NCBI GenBank assembly: GCA_019192455.1
Contig: JAHCML010000006.1
Span: forward strand, 191,893 to 255,892
From: Alphaproteobacteria bacterium SS10
GTDB lineage: Bacteria; Pseudomonadota; Alphaproteobacteria; TMED2
Reading direction: 5' to 3'
DNA: 64,000 bases
Shown here: one piece after another, positions 37,398-46,176 of the stretch
Numbering within the stretch: position 1 is the first letter of the stretch
Layout: the number at the start of each line of letters is the position of its first letter
Notes under the pieces: generated by a model
What the model saw: only the letters and a program-made list of their open reading frames with translations
Database searches by the model: none
What the model was told of the DNA's origin: nothing
Program-made: the position numbers and the translations under genes

Positions 37398-40076
37398 ATG
37401 GCCGCCGAACGCCTTGCCACCACACCCGCACCACCACAGCCGATTTATCTGAAGGACTACGCGCCGCCGGCCTTCATCATTGAGCGGGTCGATCTCGACT
37501 TTAAGCTCTATGACGACCATGCGCTGATCACCAATAAGATGGTGCTGAAGCGGAACCCAATGGCCGCCGATCAGCCCAACACGCTGCGACTGGATGGTGA
37601 GGAGCTTGACCTCCTATGGGTTAAGCGCGATGGGGAGCTTCTGGACCCTGAGGATTACAAGCTGAGTGATAGCGCGCTGCGGCTTGAGAACGTGGCCGAT
37701 CAGATCACCCTAGAAATCCTGACCCGCACCAAGCCCCAGGACAACACCAGGCTTGAAGGCCTGTACCAGTCCTCTGGCAATTTCTGCACCCAATGCGAGG
37801 CCGAGGGCTTTCGGCGGATTACCTATTTCCTCGACCGCCCGGATGTTCTGACCCGTTTCACAACTCGGATTGAAGCGGACCGTGACACCTGTCCGGTCCT
37901 ACTAGGCAACGGCAATCTGATTGAAGAGGGCAGCGCCGATGCCGCCCGGCATTACGCCATTTGGGATGATCCGCACCCGAAGCCCAGCTATCTGTTTGCC
38001 CTGGTTGCCGGGAACTTGGTTGAGATTTCGGATCGGTTTACGACCCAGTCTGGTCGGGATATCCGCCTTGGTATCTATGTCGAGCCAGGCAATGAGGATA
38101 AGACCGCCCACGCTATGGAAGCGCTGAAAAACTCCATGCGCTGGGATGAAGAAGCCTATGGCCGTGAATACGATTTGGACGTGTTCAACATCGTGGCGGT
38201 TGGCGACTTCAACATGGGGGCCATGGAGAATAAGGGCCTGAACATCTTCAACACGAAGTACGTGCTAGCCAGCGCTGAGACCGCCACCGATGCGGATTAT
38301 GAGGGCGTGGAAAGCGTTATCGCCCATGAGTACTTCCACAATTGGAGCGGCAACCGCGTCACCTGTCGGGATTGGTTTCAGCTCACCCTGAAGGAAGGCT
38401 TCACCGTCTTCCGTGATCAGCAATTCTCCGCTGATCAAGGCGACCCGGCCGTAAAGCGGATCAGCGATGTGCAGGGCCTCCGCGCGGCACAGTTCCCAGA
38501 GGATGCGGGCCCCCTCGCCCATCCGATCCAGCCCGCCAGCTATATTGAGATAAACAACTTCTACACCGCCACGGTGTATGAGAAGGGTGCGGAGGTCATC
38601 CGTATGCTGCACACCCTGGTTGGGCCAGCAGCCTTCCGCAAGGGTACCGATCTGTACTTCGAGCGGCATGATGGCCAGGCGGTGACCTGCGAAGATTTCA
38701 TCGCGGCCATTGAGGATGCGAGCGAGACCGACCTCACCCAGTTCCGCCGCTGGTACCACCAGGCTGGCACACCAGAGGTAAAGGCGCGCGGCGAGTATGA
38801 TGAGAAGGCGCAGCGCTACACCCTGACGTTTGAGCAATCCGTGCCCGAGACGCCAGTCAACGCGCCGCGTGAGCCGCTGCAGATACCTGTCCGCATGGGT
38901 CTGGTCGCCCCCAATGGCTTTGACATGCCGTTGCGGGTGGACGGTGACGAAGAAGACAACGTCCACAGTGGCGCGACAGAGCGTGTGCTGACGCTGACCG
39001 AAGCCAGCCAGAGCTTTACCTTCACCGATGTGCCAGTGCCGCCGGTGCCGTCCCTCTTCCGCGGCTTCTCAGCGCCGGTCCGTGTCGATTTGCCGGTCGA
39101 TGATGCCCAACTGACCTTGCTGGGCAGTAGTGATGTGGACCCGTTCAACCGGTGGGAGGCCGGGCAGACCTTGGCCAGCCGTGTCATGCTGCGCCAAATC
39201 ACCCATGGGACCGAACCGACCGCCGCCAATGAAGGCGCGGTGATCGACCTGTTCAAAGCCAACCTCGCAGCACCCGAGGCGGCGCACCGCTTCAGCGCCA
39301 TGCTGCTGACCCTGCCATCGGAGGGATACCTAGCGCAGCTGGTTGAGGAGATTGAGCCAAGCCGCATCCACGAGGTGCGGGAGCACCTGCGCACCGCCCT
39401 GGCAGAGTCATTTGAGAGCCAGTGGTACTCGCTCTATGACCGGCTTAGCGCCGATGCCACGCCGCGCCCGCATATGGCGCAGATTGGGCGCCGCAAACTG
39501 CGCAACATTGCCCTGAACTATCTATTTGGCCTCCCCGATGGTCACGGCATTGCCTTGGCCAAGCGACAGTATCAGCTGGCCGATAACATGACGGACCGTT
39601 TATCAGCCCTGTCGCTGCTAGTGGATAGCGGCGGCCCAGAGGCTGATGCCGCCCTTGCCGATTTCCACCAAACCTGGCGCCATGATCAGCTGGTGGTTGA
39701 TAAGTGGTTCATGATCCAGGGCCGCTCTACCCATCCGGATACGCTGAACCGGGTTCGCACCCTGATGGATCATCCGGACTTCAACCTGAAGAACCCAAAT
39801 CGTCTGCGCTCCCTAATCGGTGCCTTTGCCGCCGGTAACCCGCTGCATTTCCATGCGGCCGATGGCAGTGGCTACAAACTGCTGATCGATGTGGTGATTG
39901 AGCTGAATGCCATTAACCCGCAAACGGCGGCGCGGCTGCTATCGCCGATGCGGCAATGGCGTCGCTATGAACCAACAAGGCGGGAAATGATGTCTGGCGA
40001 ATTGACCAGACTGTTGGACCAGCCCGATCTATCGCCAGACGTGTTTGAAGTCGCGAGCAAAAGCCTCAAGGGCTGA
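37398..40076 (+). CDS. pepN: Aminopeptidase N (M1 family zinc peptidase)
   Basis: This 892-residue cytoplasmic exopeptidase removes N-terminal residues from peptides. The exopeptidase motif is GAMENKGLNIFN; the zinc site is HEYFHNW (His310, Glu311, His314) with Glu333 in LTLKEGFTVF; and YEKGAEVIRML carries the conserved tyrosine region. The domain order (beta-sandwich, catalytic, small beta, C-terminal helical) and the length match E. coli PepN (870). The ATG follows GAGGGATC at good spacing. It stands alone between the HAD terminator and the converging kinase gene. Confidence 0.97.
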   Translation: MAAERLATTPAPPQPIYLKDYAPPAFIIERVDLDFKLYDDHALITNKMVLKRNPMAADQPNTLRLDGEELDLLWVKRDGELLDPEDYKLSDSALRLENVADQITLEILTRTKPQDNTRLEGLYQSSGNFCTQCEAEGFRRITYFLDRPDVLTRFTTRIEADRDTCPVLLGNGNLIEEGSADAARHYAIWDDPHPKPSYLFALVAGNLVEISDRFTTQSGRDIRLGIYVEPGNEDKTAHAMEALKNSMRWDEEAYGREYDLDVFNIVAVGDFNMGAMENKGLNIFNTKYVLASAETATDADYEGVESVIAHEYFHNWSGNRVTCRDWFQLTLKEGFTVFRDQQFSADQGDPAVKRISDVQGLRAAQFPEDAGPLAHPIQPASYIEINNFYTATVYEKGAEVIRMLHTLVGPAAFRKGTDLYFERHDGQAVTCEDFIAAIEDASETDLTQFRRWYHQAGTPEVKARGEYDEKAQRYTLTFEQSVPETPVNAPREPLQIPVRMGLVAPNGFDMPLRVDGDEEDNVHSGATERVLTLTEASQSFTFTDVPVPPVPSLFRGFSAPVRVDLPVDDAQLTLLGSSDVDPFNRWEAGQTLASRVMLRQITHGTEPTAANEGAVIDLFKANLAAPEAAHRFSAMLLTLPSEGYLAQLVEEIEPSRIHEVREHLRTALAESFESQWYSLYDRLSADATPRPHMAQIGRRKLRNIALNYLFGLPDGHGIALAKRQYQLADNMTDRLSALSLLVDSGGPEADAALADFHQTWRHDQLVVDKWFMIQGRSTHPDTLNRVRTLMDHPDFNLKNPNRLRSLIGAFAAGNPLHFHAADGSGYKLLIDVVIELNAINPQTAARLLSPMRQWRRYEPTRREMMSGELTRLLDQPDLSPDVFEVASKSLKG

Positions 40077-40086
40077 CTTGATTTGC

Positions 40087-42525
40087 TTAAGCTGACCCGT
40101 TGTTGAGCACCGTCGCGGCACCAGCGCCAGCGGTAGCATCTTCCATTTGGTTGCTAGCAAGGCCCATGATCGCGCGGGTCATGGCTTTGTGTGACACCGG
40201 CTTTTCAAGCAGGGCGTCAAAACCAGCGGCGGTAAGGAAGTCACGGGCTAGTGGGCTCATGTCACGCTCAACCAGGCCGATGACCGGCGGGTGACCTGCG
40301 CGTTCATCAAGTGCTTGCAGGATGGCAAGCGCCTGGCGCTGATCTTCCTCATCATTGCCAATGCCAATCAGCAGAAGATCGGCGGAGGCGTCCAGACGCT
40401 CCATCATCTTCTCCATCGAAGCGAAGGCGCTAACCTGCCAGCCATGGCTCTGCATCAGGCTGGAGAGGTGCTGACGATCGGCTGGGTTAGTCTCAAGTAC
40501 CACGGCAACTGACGCGGCGGAGGTCAGGGCCGAGGCGGCATCCAAACCGGTTACCTGGTTCATCAGATCGGCAATGCGCGCCTCAGTCAGGCGCAGGCTG
40601 TCATCACCCTCAACCGGGTCAATCACCCGCAGGCGCAGGACCGAGAATAGATCATCGGCGGTCATGGGCAGGGTCATCACATGGTCTGCAACCTCACCAG
40701 CCAGCGGGTCCAGGGCACTACCCAGGTTCTGGGCTAGCGCGATACGACGCGGTGCATTCCGACCCTCACGAAGGCGTTGGGCCAGTGAGAAGGCGCGGCC
40801 CGGATGTGGGCCGGAGGCGATTATCGCCATATCAAAGCTAAAGTCGCGGCCAGCCTTGTTGGCAGGGCTGTTGTTGTTCACAGCATCCATGGCCGCCATC
40901 TCATGATCGGCGAGGACCACATCGGCGCCAAGGGCACGAAGTTGGTCGGCCAGAACCTGACCACGAACCGGGCTCTGATCAACGATCAGATAGGCGCGAC
41001 CCTCAAGTTCATCAGCGGCGGCAACTGGCGCGCCCGGGCTTGCCAGCGGCAAGGTGACAGTAAAGCGGCTACCCAGACCCGGTTGGCTATAGGCGCGGAT
41101 ATCGCCGCCCATGGATTGGGCCAGATCGCGGGCGTCGGCAAGACCGCGGCCAACACCGCGTTGGGTTGCATCAAACGGCACGGCCATGGAGGCGCGGCCC
41201 GGTTGCACCTGAACCTGATCGTGGAAGATCAGCTCACGATCCTCGGCGGCGATGCCGATACCGGTATCCAGGACAGTGATGCGCAACTCACGGACAATCC
41301 CTTCAAAGGCAAGATCAACGGTGAGCACAACGCCGCCGCATGTGGTGAACTTGAACGCGTTACCCAGAAGCTGGCGCAGGATGATGCGGAGAGCATTGGG
41401 ATCAAGATCCAGGGAACTCGGCACACTTGGATCGACATAGATTGCGCTGACGATACCGCGCTGTGACAGGGCACCAGCAGCCTCAATCATGGCGGTGTCG
41501 AGCAGTGGCAGCAGATCGGTGATCTCACGCTGGATTGCTGCACTCAACCGTGGCAGGGCCGGAGCTGGAGCCATCGGACGGCGTGGGGTCTTTGCAACGG
41601 TCGGGGTGCCGCCGGTGTCAGAAGAACCCGGCATATCACCAATGGCGTCGGCCCATTCTTCCTCAGGGCTTGGCGCTGGCTTGTTTTGATCAAAGACATC
41701 AGCAACCACCTCACGGATCCGCTCCATACCTGCCGCGGTGCCCTTGGCAACCATTGGCAAGGCTGGGGTGGTAGGCGCCTTCTCTGGCGCAACCTCTAGG
41801 CCAAGATCAGGGTGGATAGCATCGGCCATCTTGCGATGCATAGCGGCCCGACGCTTCGCATATCGGTCATCGCCATCACGAGCTGGCTGGGCCCAGATTG
41901 CCTGGCGAATACCGAACCATTGCGGCAGATGCCAAAGCAGCATCAGACCAAGCGCGATCTGCGCCAAAACACTAATGCTAAGGGCAGAGAGCATCAGAAA
42001 TTGGTTCTGGGCTTGGGCATCCAAGATCTGACGCTGTCCGGTTTCAACATGCTCACGGCTATCGGCAACCAGGGCGTGCATCAGCGGCACAAAACGGTCC
42101 AGACGGGTGGCAATGCTGCTTGCAGTGCCACGGTCACCTTCGCTCAACAGGCGAATATCAGGATCAAGGGTGGTCAGCAGACGCTGCAAACCGTCGAGGG
42201 TGGCGCGGGCGCCAAACACCTTGGTGAAGGCATCTTTCAGCACCGCCTCTTCATTCAGGGCATTCTGTGCCAGAAGGCTGTCGAGGGAGGCATGCATCAT
42301 GGTCTGATGAACCCGGACCGGAGCGTTCACGCCGGCACCACGACGTTCAACCGCCGCGATCAGGTTCTTTAATTTTGCCTCTGTGGTCAGGGCCGCAATA
42401 TGCGGGTTGGCACGCCAGTCACGGGCCAAATCACCCACAAGCTGTTCCTGCCGCTCGGCAAGATGCGCCATGGCACCCAGGGCAAGCAAGCTGGTGACTA
42501 AAAGACCGCCAATCATCCGACGCAT
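40087..42525 (-). CDS. Hybrid-kinase-like membrane protein lacking phosphorylation sites
   Basis: This 812-residue protein has two membrane helices (about residues 5-22 and 178-202) around a helical periplasmic domain of about 150 residues. A proline-rich linker then leads to an ATPase domain of the histidine-kinase type: LLGNAFKFT (N box), LDTGIGIAAED (G1) and RGVGRGLADARDLAQSMGG (G2). The preceding dimerisation helix (LSAAIQREITDLLPLLDTAM) has no histidine. Two receiver-like domains follow (about 510-620 and 675-785), but neither keeps the phosphoacceptor aspartate: the matching strands read DMAIIASG and DLLLIGIG. It probably signals by nucleotide binding or protein contact. ATG 42525 has a good TAGGAG site; a TTG 45 bases upstream is possible. 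Confidence 0.75.
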   Translation of the reverse strand: MRRMIGGLLVTSLLALGAMAHLAERQEQLVGDLARDWRANPHIAALTTEAKLKNLIAAVERRGAGVNAPVRVHQTMMHASLDSLLAQNALNEEAVLKDAFTKVFGARATLDGLQRLLTTLDPDIRLLSEGDRGTASSIATRLDRFVPLMHALVADSREHVETGQRQILDAQAQNQFLMLSALSISVLAQIALGLMLLWHLPQWFGIRQAIWAQPARDGDDRYAKRRAAMHRKMADAIHPDLGLEVAPEKAPTTPALPMVAKGTAAGMERIREVVADVFDQNKPAPSPEEEWADAIGDMPGSSDTGGTPTVAKTPRRPMAPAPALPRLSAAIQREITDLLPLLDTAMIEAAGALSQRGIVSAIYVDPSVPSSLDLDPNALRIILRQLLGNAFKFTTCGGVVLTVDLAFEGIVRELRITVLDTGIGIAAEDRELIFHDQVQVQPGRASMAVPFDATQRGVGRGLADARDLAQSMGGDIRAYSQPGLGSRFTVTLPLASPGAPVAAADELEGRAYLIVDQSPVRGQVLADQLRALGADVVLADHEMAAMDAVNNNSPANKAGRDFSFDMAIIASGPHPGRAFSLAQRLREGRNAPRRIALAQNLGSALDPLAGEVADHVMTLPMTADDLFSVLRLRVIDPVEGDDSLRLTEARIADLMNQVTGLDAASALTSAASVAVVLETNPADRQHLSSLMQSHGWQVSAFASMEKMMERLDASADLLLIGIGNDEEDQRQALAILQALDERAGHPPVIGLVERDMSPLARDFLTAAGFDALLEKPVSHKAMTRAIMGLASNQMEDATAGAGAATVLNNGSA

Positions 42526-42728
42526 GGCAAACACTCCTAAAACTCCCGTTTTCGGCGCCGTTCTGGGCAAGTGGCCCGCCCCACCACCATGGTGAGCGCG
42601 GAATCTTTTGCCGACGGTTGAATGCCGAAACCGGTCTGTGACGGGAATGTCGCAAACAGCGTGCCAAGCGGGTTAAAACCGCCCCGGCAAATTGGTTAAT
42701 TTTTGAGGGTAAATCGGGCTTAGAGCGC

Positions 42729-43208
42729 CTAGCCCATGCGCTCTTTGATCATGCGGGTCAGCATGCGCCGAAGTGTGGCAGCGGAGCGATAAAGCTCACC
42801 ATCCAAGCGCTCACACTCCTGATAGACAAAGCTGCCATCTGGCTGTCGTTCAATCACCAGCGTTTCCTCACCGGTGGTGCCGATGACCAGTTGATTTGGC
42901 CCATCCACACCGCGACCTGGGGTTTGGTTTGCCGTGACCAGTGACGGCACCGTGTAGTTGCGATGGGGACGTGGCACATCTTCGGTGCCAAACAGCTGAA
43001 TACCGTTCCAGTTCAGGCCGTTAGCCAACCCCAGAAACATCGCAAAGTCTTCTGGGAGGGCGAATTTGCCAATACCATCCAGGGCCTGATTTGCCGCTGC
43101 AACCTCATCATCGGCCGCCGGTGGTTGGACCACGGCAAACTGGGCAATCCGCTCCAGCAATTGGGGGATGGTGGGATCATCATCGCGATGATGCGAGAGC
43201 TCAGACAT
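42729..43208 (-). CDS. SMI1/KNR4 (SUKH)-like protein, candidate immunity protein
   Basis: This 159-residue soluble protein has the SUKH-type core FALPEDFAMFLGLANGLNWNG followed by IQLFGTEDV (about residues 48-77), then beta strands LVIGTTGEETLVIERQ and SFVYQECERLDGELY. SUKH proteins commonly act as immunity factors that bind toxin nucleases in polymorphic-toxin loci, although the fold has other uses. It is 39 bases downstream of two HNH-nuclease-like genes on the same strand, which is the order expected for toxin then immunity. The assignment rests on pattern recognition and context. Confidence 0.6.
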   Translation of the reverse strand: MSELSHHRDDDPTIPQLLERIAQFAVVQPPAADDEVAAANQALDGIGKFALPEDFAMFLGLANGLNWNGIQLFGTEDVPRPHRNYTVPSLVTANQTPGRGVDGPNQLVIGTTGEETLVIERQPDGSFVYQECERLDGELYRSAATLRRMLTRMIKERMG

Positions 43209-43247
43209 GGCTTAGCCGCGTGGGTTTGGGTGCATCGATACGGCTAG

Positions 43248-44765
43248 TTAGCCGGGACTGACACCCGGATCAACCCGCCCTTGCCTGGCGTTTGATGGCG
43301 GTGTTGTTGGATCGATAACGGGATCGTCCTGACACTTCGGCGGGCCACTGCGCTGATACGGCATGGTCGGCTTAAACCAAGAGCCCTCAGGCATCAAAAC
43401 CCGCACGATGGCCGTCTCGTTCGGCTTCAACCGCTCGATCTGTGGGTCCAGATGCTGGTGGATTGCCAGGTGATAGGGCTGATTTGGGATCAGGATGAAG
43501 TTATCGAAATCATTGGCCCGGGCTGCCACGCGCGGGTCACCGGCACCGCCCAACGGATGCTTGTGGTGCACTGATAGCCCCTCGGGTGAGAAGCCCTGGC
43601 GCATCCCTTCAACTTCACAATCGGTGAGCTGATAAGCCTCTTTGATCTCATCGCCATGCTCTTCGACGAGCTTGCGAAGGAACTTACGCTTGGCCAACAA
43701 ACCCTCGTAGCGCAGCACATCAACCTTCTCGCCATCGACCTGTTTGAAAGTCTTAACCCGGCGGGTGTAGGCAATCTCAGCGATCGGCATGCCGTAGTTA
43801 TCGGATGCCGGACCGGAGGCGTAGATAATCCGGTTCTTAGGCTCTTGGCTCTTCTTCCGCCCTTTGCCACCTTTGCGGCGGCGCTCCATGGTTGGGTAAG
43901 CGCTCTCAAACTTGATCGCTTCGCGAATAGCGTCCAGGTCCCAGGAGCGGCCGTCATGATAATCATGATCTCCCGGCACCAAAATTTCTGGGAACTCATG
44001 ACCAGCTAACGCAGCCAACTCTGGCAGATGTTGGAAATCTGTCGCCTGGACGTACTTACCGCGCTGTTCTAACGCGCCCAGTTCCAGCAAGAGTTCTGCC
44101 CGTTCTTTGAGAGCGTCCTGAAGCGCGTCAGCGCGCAGCTTGGCTTGCCGAGCTTCTTCTTGAACCTCTTCGCGCTGAAGCTTTTCAGCCCGCCGCTGCT
44201 CCTCTTTAGCCTTTCGAGCAATCCGTTTTTCTTCCCGGATCTGGATACGACGGTCAGCCTCCGCCTGATGCTCAGCCTCAAGACGCAGGCGGGTTTCGGT
44301 AACCGCTTCAATACTGCGCTTAGGTATGCGGAAGATCGGACCTTTAAGCAGCGGTAGCTTAATGGTGCGCTGTCGGCTCGGCTTAACAGTGTCGATCTGT
44401 TGGTGGAGATACTGACCAACCTTGGCACCGAAAGGTTGCTTCGGGATCAGCACCATATTGCTGAACTCGTTCGTGCCCTTCTTGTCAGTTAGCGGAATAA
44501 CCCGACGGATCGCAAAACCGACCGGCGCATCGCCCTCGGCCATGGCGGCGATTTCGTCATCGGTAATGCCATTGCGCTTAAGCTGACCAGGTCTCGTCTC
44601 TGCCAAATGGGCGAGGAATTCCGCATCTGCCTGGCGCGCCTCGCGCCGCACTCTGTTCAGCTCCTTACGGCCACGATGCTGATAAGGATAGACGCTGTGG
44701 TTTAGGCCAAAGGGTGGATCTTCCTCTGGCATCTTGAAGGCTTGGTTCTTGCTGTTCTGGCTCAT
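43248..44765 (-). CDS. Two-copy HNH-nuclease-like protein: degenerate N-terminal copy, coiled coil, intact C-terminal copy
   Basis: This 505-residue protein has an N-terminal region (1-145) closely resembling the 188-residue neighbour, starting DPPFGLN and ending KLPLLKGPIF. In it the nuclease residues are gone: Arg87-Arg88 replace the HH pair, and Gly113 and Gly117 replace the two later His. A charged coiled coil follows (about 148-235, rich in Glu, Arg, Ala). After a basic linker (about 290-310, RRRKGGKGRKK), the C-terminal copy (about 365-475) retains SVHHKHPLGG (His400, His401), FDNFILIPNQPYH (Asn422, His432) and His436. No signal peptide or secretion domain is visible. Its start overlaps the upstream stop (ATGA) and a SUKH gene follows. 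Confidence 0.75.
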   Translation of the reverse strand: MSQNSKNQAFKMPEEDPPFGLNHSVYPYQHRGRKELNRVRREARQADAEFLAHLAETRPGQLKRNGITDDEIAAMAEGDAPVGFAIRRVIPLTDKKGTNEFSNMVLIPKQPFGAKVGQYLHQQIDTVKPSRQRTIKLPLLKGPIFRIPKRSIEAVTETRLRLEAEHQAEADRRIQIREEKRIARKAKEEQRRAEKLQREEVQEEARQAKLRADALQDALKERAELLLELGALEQRGKYVQATDFQHLPELAALAGHEFPEILVPGDHDYHDGRSWDLDAIREAIKFESAYPTMERRRKGGKGRKKSQEPKNRIIYASGPASDNYGMPIAEIAYTRRVKTFKQVDGEKVDVLRYEGLLAKRKFLRKLVEEHGDEIKEAYQLTDCEVEGMRQGFSPEGLSVHHKHPLGGAGDPRVAARANDFDNFILIPNQPYHLAIHQHLDPQIERLKPNETAIVRVLMPEGSWFKPTMPYQRSGPPKCQDDPVIDPTTPPSNARQGRVDPGVSPG

Positions 44766-45328
44766 GGCGCAAGCCCCCCAAGATCAGTCCGGGGTGCCGT
44801 TTTCGGCGCTGCCACACGAGGTAGATCATCGCCGCGCCGGTCTTGCCAAGCATCGCGGCGGGCAGCGGCAAAGGCAGCCAAATCGTTGGCTGGTGGTACG
44901 AATACAGGGCCCTTAACCACAGGCAGCTTGACCGTACGACCGCGACTAACCTTTAGGCTGCCAAGCTGGGGCGCCAGGTAAGCGTGGATCGCGTCGTGAT
45001 AGGGGGTTTGTGGCAGCAGGACCAGGTTATCGCGGTCATTGGTGCCGCCGGTGGAGTCCAATGGCTTGATGTGATGAACGGCAAAGCCTTCAGGCACGAT
45101 GCCCTCACGCATGCCCGCGATCTCTTTCGCGGTGATGCCAAGTGCGGCCAGCTTCGGGCCTTCGCTCTCGGCAATATCGGTGATGAAGTCGCGGCGGATC
45201 TTGGTGAACTTGCCCTTAATCTCGTCATAGTCCCGCCGAGCCCGCTTCACATAGCGGTACTCAATCCAATCCAACCCAAGGGGCGGATCATTCTTCGGTG
45301 GAACAAAACGGCGGCGGCGGCGCGCCAT
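44762..45328 (-). CDS. HNH endonuclease-like protein
   Basis: This 188-residue basic protein begins with MARRRRRF and carries a colicin/pyocin-like HNH core: FAVHHIKPLDSTGGTNDRDN then LVLLPQTPYHDAIH. His85-His86, Asn101, His111 and His115 are the probable metal-binding and catalytic residues. A helical segment (ITAKEIAGMREGIVPE) precedes the motif, and a shared tail (RTVKLPVVKGPVF) follows. The same unit occurs twice in the next gene. It is first in the three-gene operon. No trafficking domain is present, so it may act inside the cell (defence or phage-related) or use an unlinked secretion route. Confidence 0.78.
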   Translation of the reverse strand: MARRRRRFVPPKNDPPLGLDWIEYRYVKRARRDYDEIKGKFTKIRRDFITDIAESEGPKLAALGITAKEIAGMREGIVPEGFAVHHIKPLDSTGGTNDRDNLVLLPQTPYHDAIHAYLAPQLGSLKVSRGRTVKLPVVKGPVFVPPANDLAAFAAARRDAWQDRRGDDLPRVAAPKTAPRTDLGGLAP

Positions 45329-45547
45329 AGGGCAACTCCCTCACGGAATTCGGGCATCAAAACTAAGTGCCAATCTTCAGCAGGTTGGTTCGAGGGAGAG
45401 AACCAATCGCGGGGGTAGCGCGGGCTGGATGCGTCCAAACGCTGCTAGTTCATAGCGGTACCTAAACTTACCCAACCTTGACGAAAGCGTCAGGAATATA
45501 CTGACAAATCAACAGCCTGATTACGCAAGTAATGACCCAAAACGAAA
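45329..45547. other. Upstream region of the HNH operon
   Basis: There is no gene I can support in this stretch. It should contain the promoter of the minus-strand HNH/HNH/SUKH operon; I could not place convincing -35 and -10 boxes. The trxA terminator lies at its far end, so the operon is insulated from trxA. Confidence 0.4.
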
Positions 45548-45573
45548 CAGGCGCCGCAATAAAGCGGCGCCTG
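45548..45573 (-). terminator. Terminator after trxA
   Basis: A perfect 10-base stem, CAGGCGCCGC (45548-45557) and GCGGCGCCTG (45564-45573), with a six-base loop; on the minus strand it is followed by TTTCGTTTT. It lies about 50 bases after the trxA stop. Confidence 0.8.
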
Positions 45574-45622
45574 TCATCGATATCTCGTTTCAATTCTGAC
45601 GCCCAGACGGGGCGTTGAAGCT

Positions 45623-45958
45623 TTAGAGGGTGCCTTCGACCCAGCTGACCAGGTCGGTCTTTGGCATCGCACCAATCTTGGTGCCTGCAACCTGACCATC
45701 CTTAAACAGCATGAGGGTTGGAATGCCCCGCACACCGTATTTGGTTGGGATCATTGGGTTTTCATCGATATTGACCTTAGCAACCCGAAGCTTGCCACCC
45801 ATCTCCTGGGCTAAATCTTCAAGGATTGGTGCGATCTGCTTACAAGGGCCGCACCATTCGGCCCAGAAATCAACGAGCACAGGCTCGGATGATTGCAGCA
45901 CATCACTGTCAAAACTGTCATCGGTGACGCTTGCGGTCACGCTTTCCTCGTCGGCCAT
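45623..45958 (-). CDS. trxA: Thioredoxin
   Basis: This 111-residue disulfide reductase of the cytoplasm has the active site [15 protein letters not shown] and the cis-proline segment [14 protein letters not shown]. The short acidic N-terminus is slightly extended. It lies 218 bases after addA on the same strand, an order common in alphaproteobacteria, but the gap suggests its own promoter. A strong terminator follows. Confidence 0.98.
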   Translation of the reverse strand: MADEESVTASVTDDSFDSDVLQSSEPVLVDFWAEWCGPCKQIAPILEDLAQEMGGKLRVAKVNIDENPMIPTKYGVRGIPTLMLFKDGQVAGTKIGAMPKTDLVSWVEGTL

Positions 45959-46176
45959 GCTTGCCTCCGCTTTGCTCTGTTTTTCGGTTTAAAGGTGACT
46001 GTTTGTGTGGGGTCCGGTCTCAGCTCTGAGAGCCTGACCGCGGCGCCTTCATTCAGCGCTGTCGCTCCTTGGGCTAGACCGTAGCCACCCGGTACATTCT
46101 GGGTCAAGCCTCCTGCCAACCCATTGCTCACCGCTAAAGATGGGCGGCATTCAACCCCCATGCAAGAGGCTTCAAG

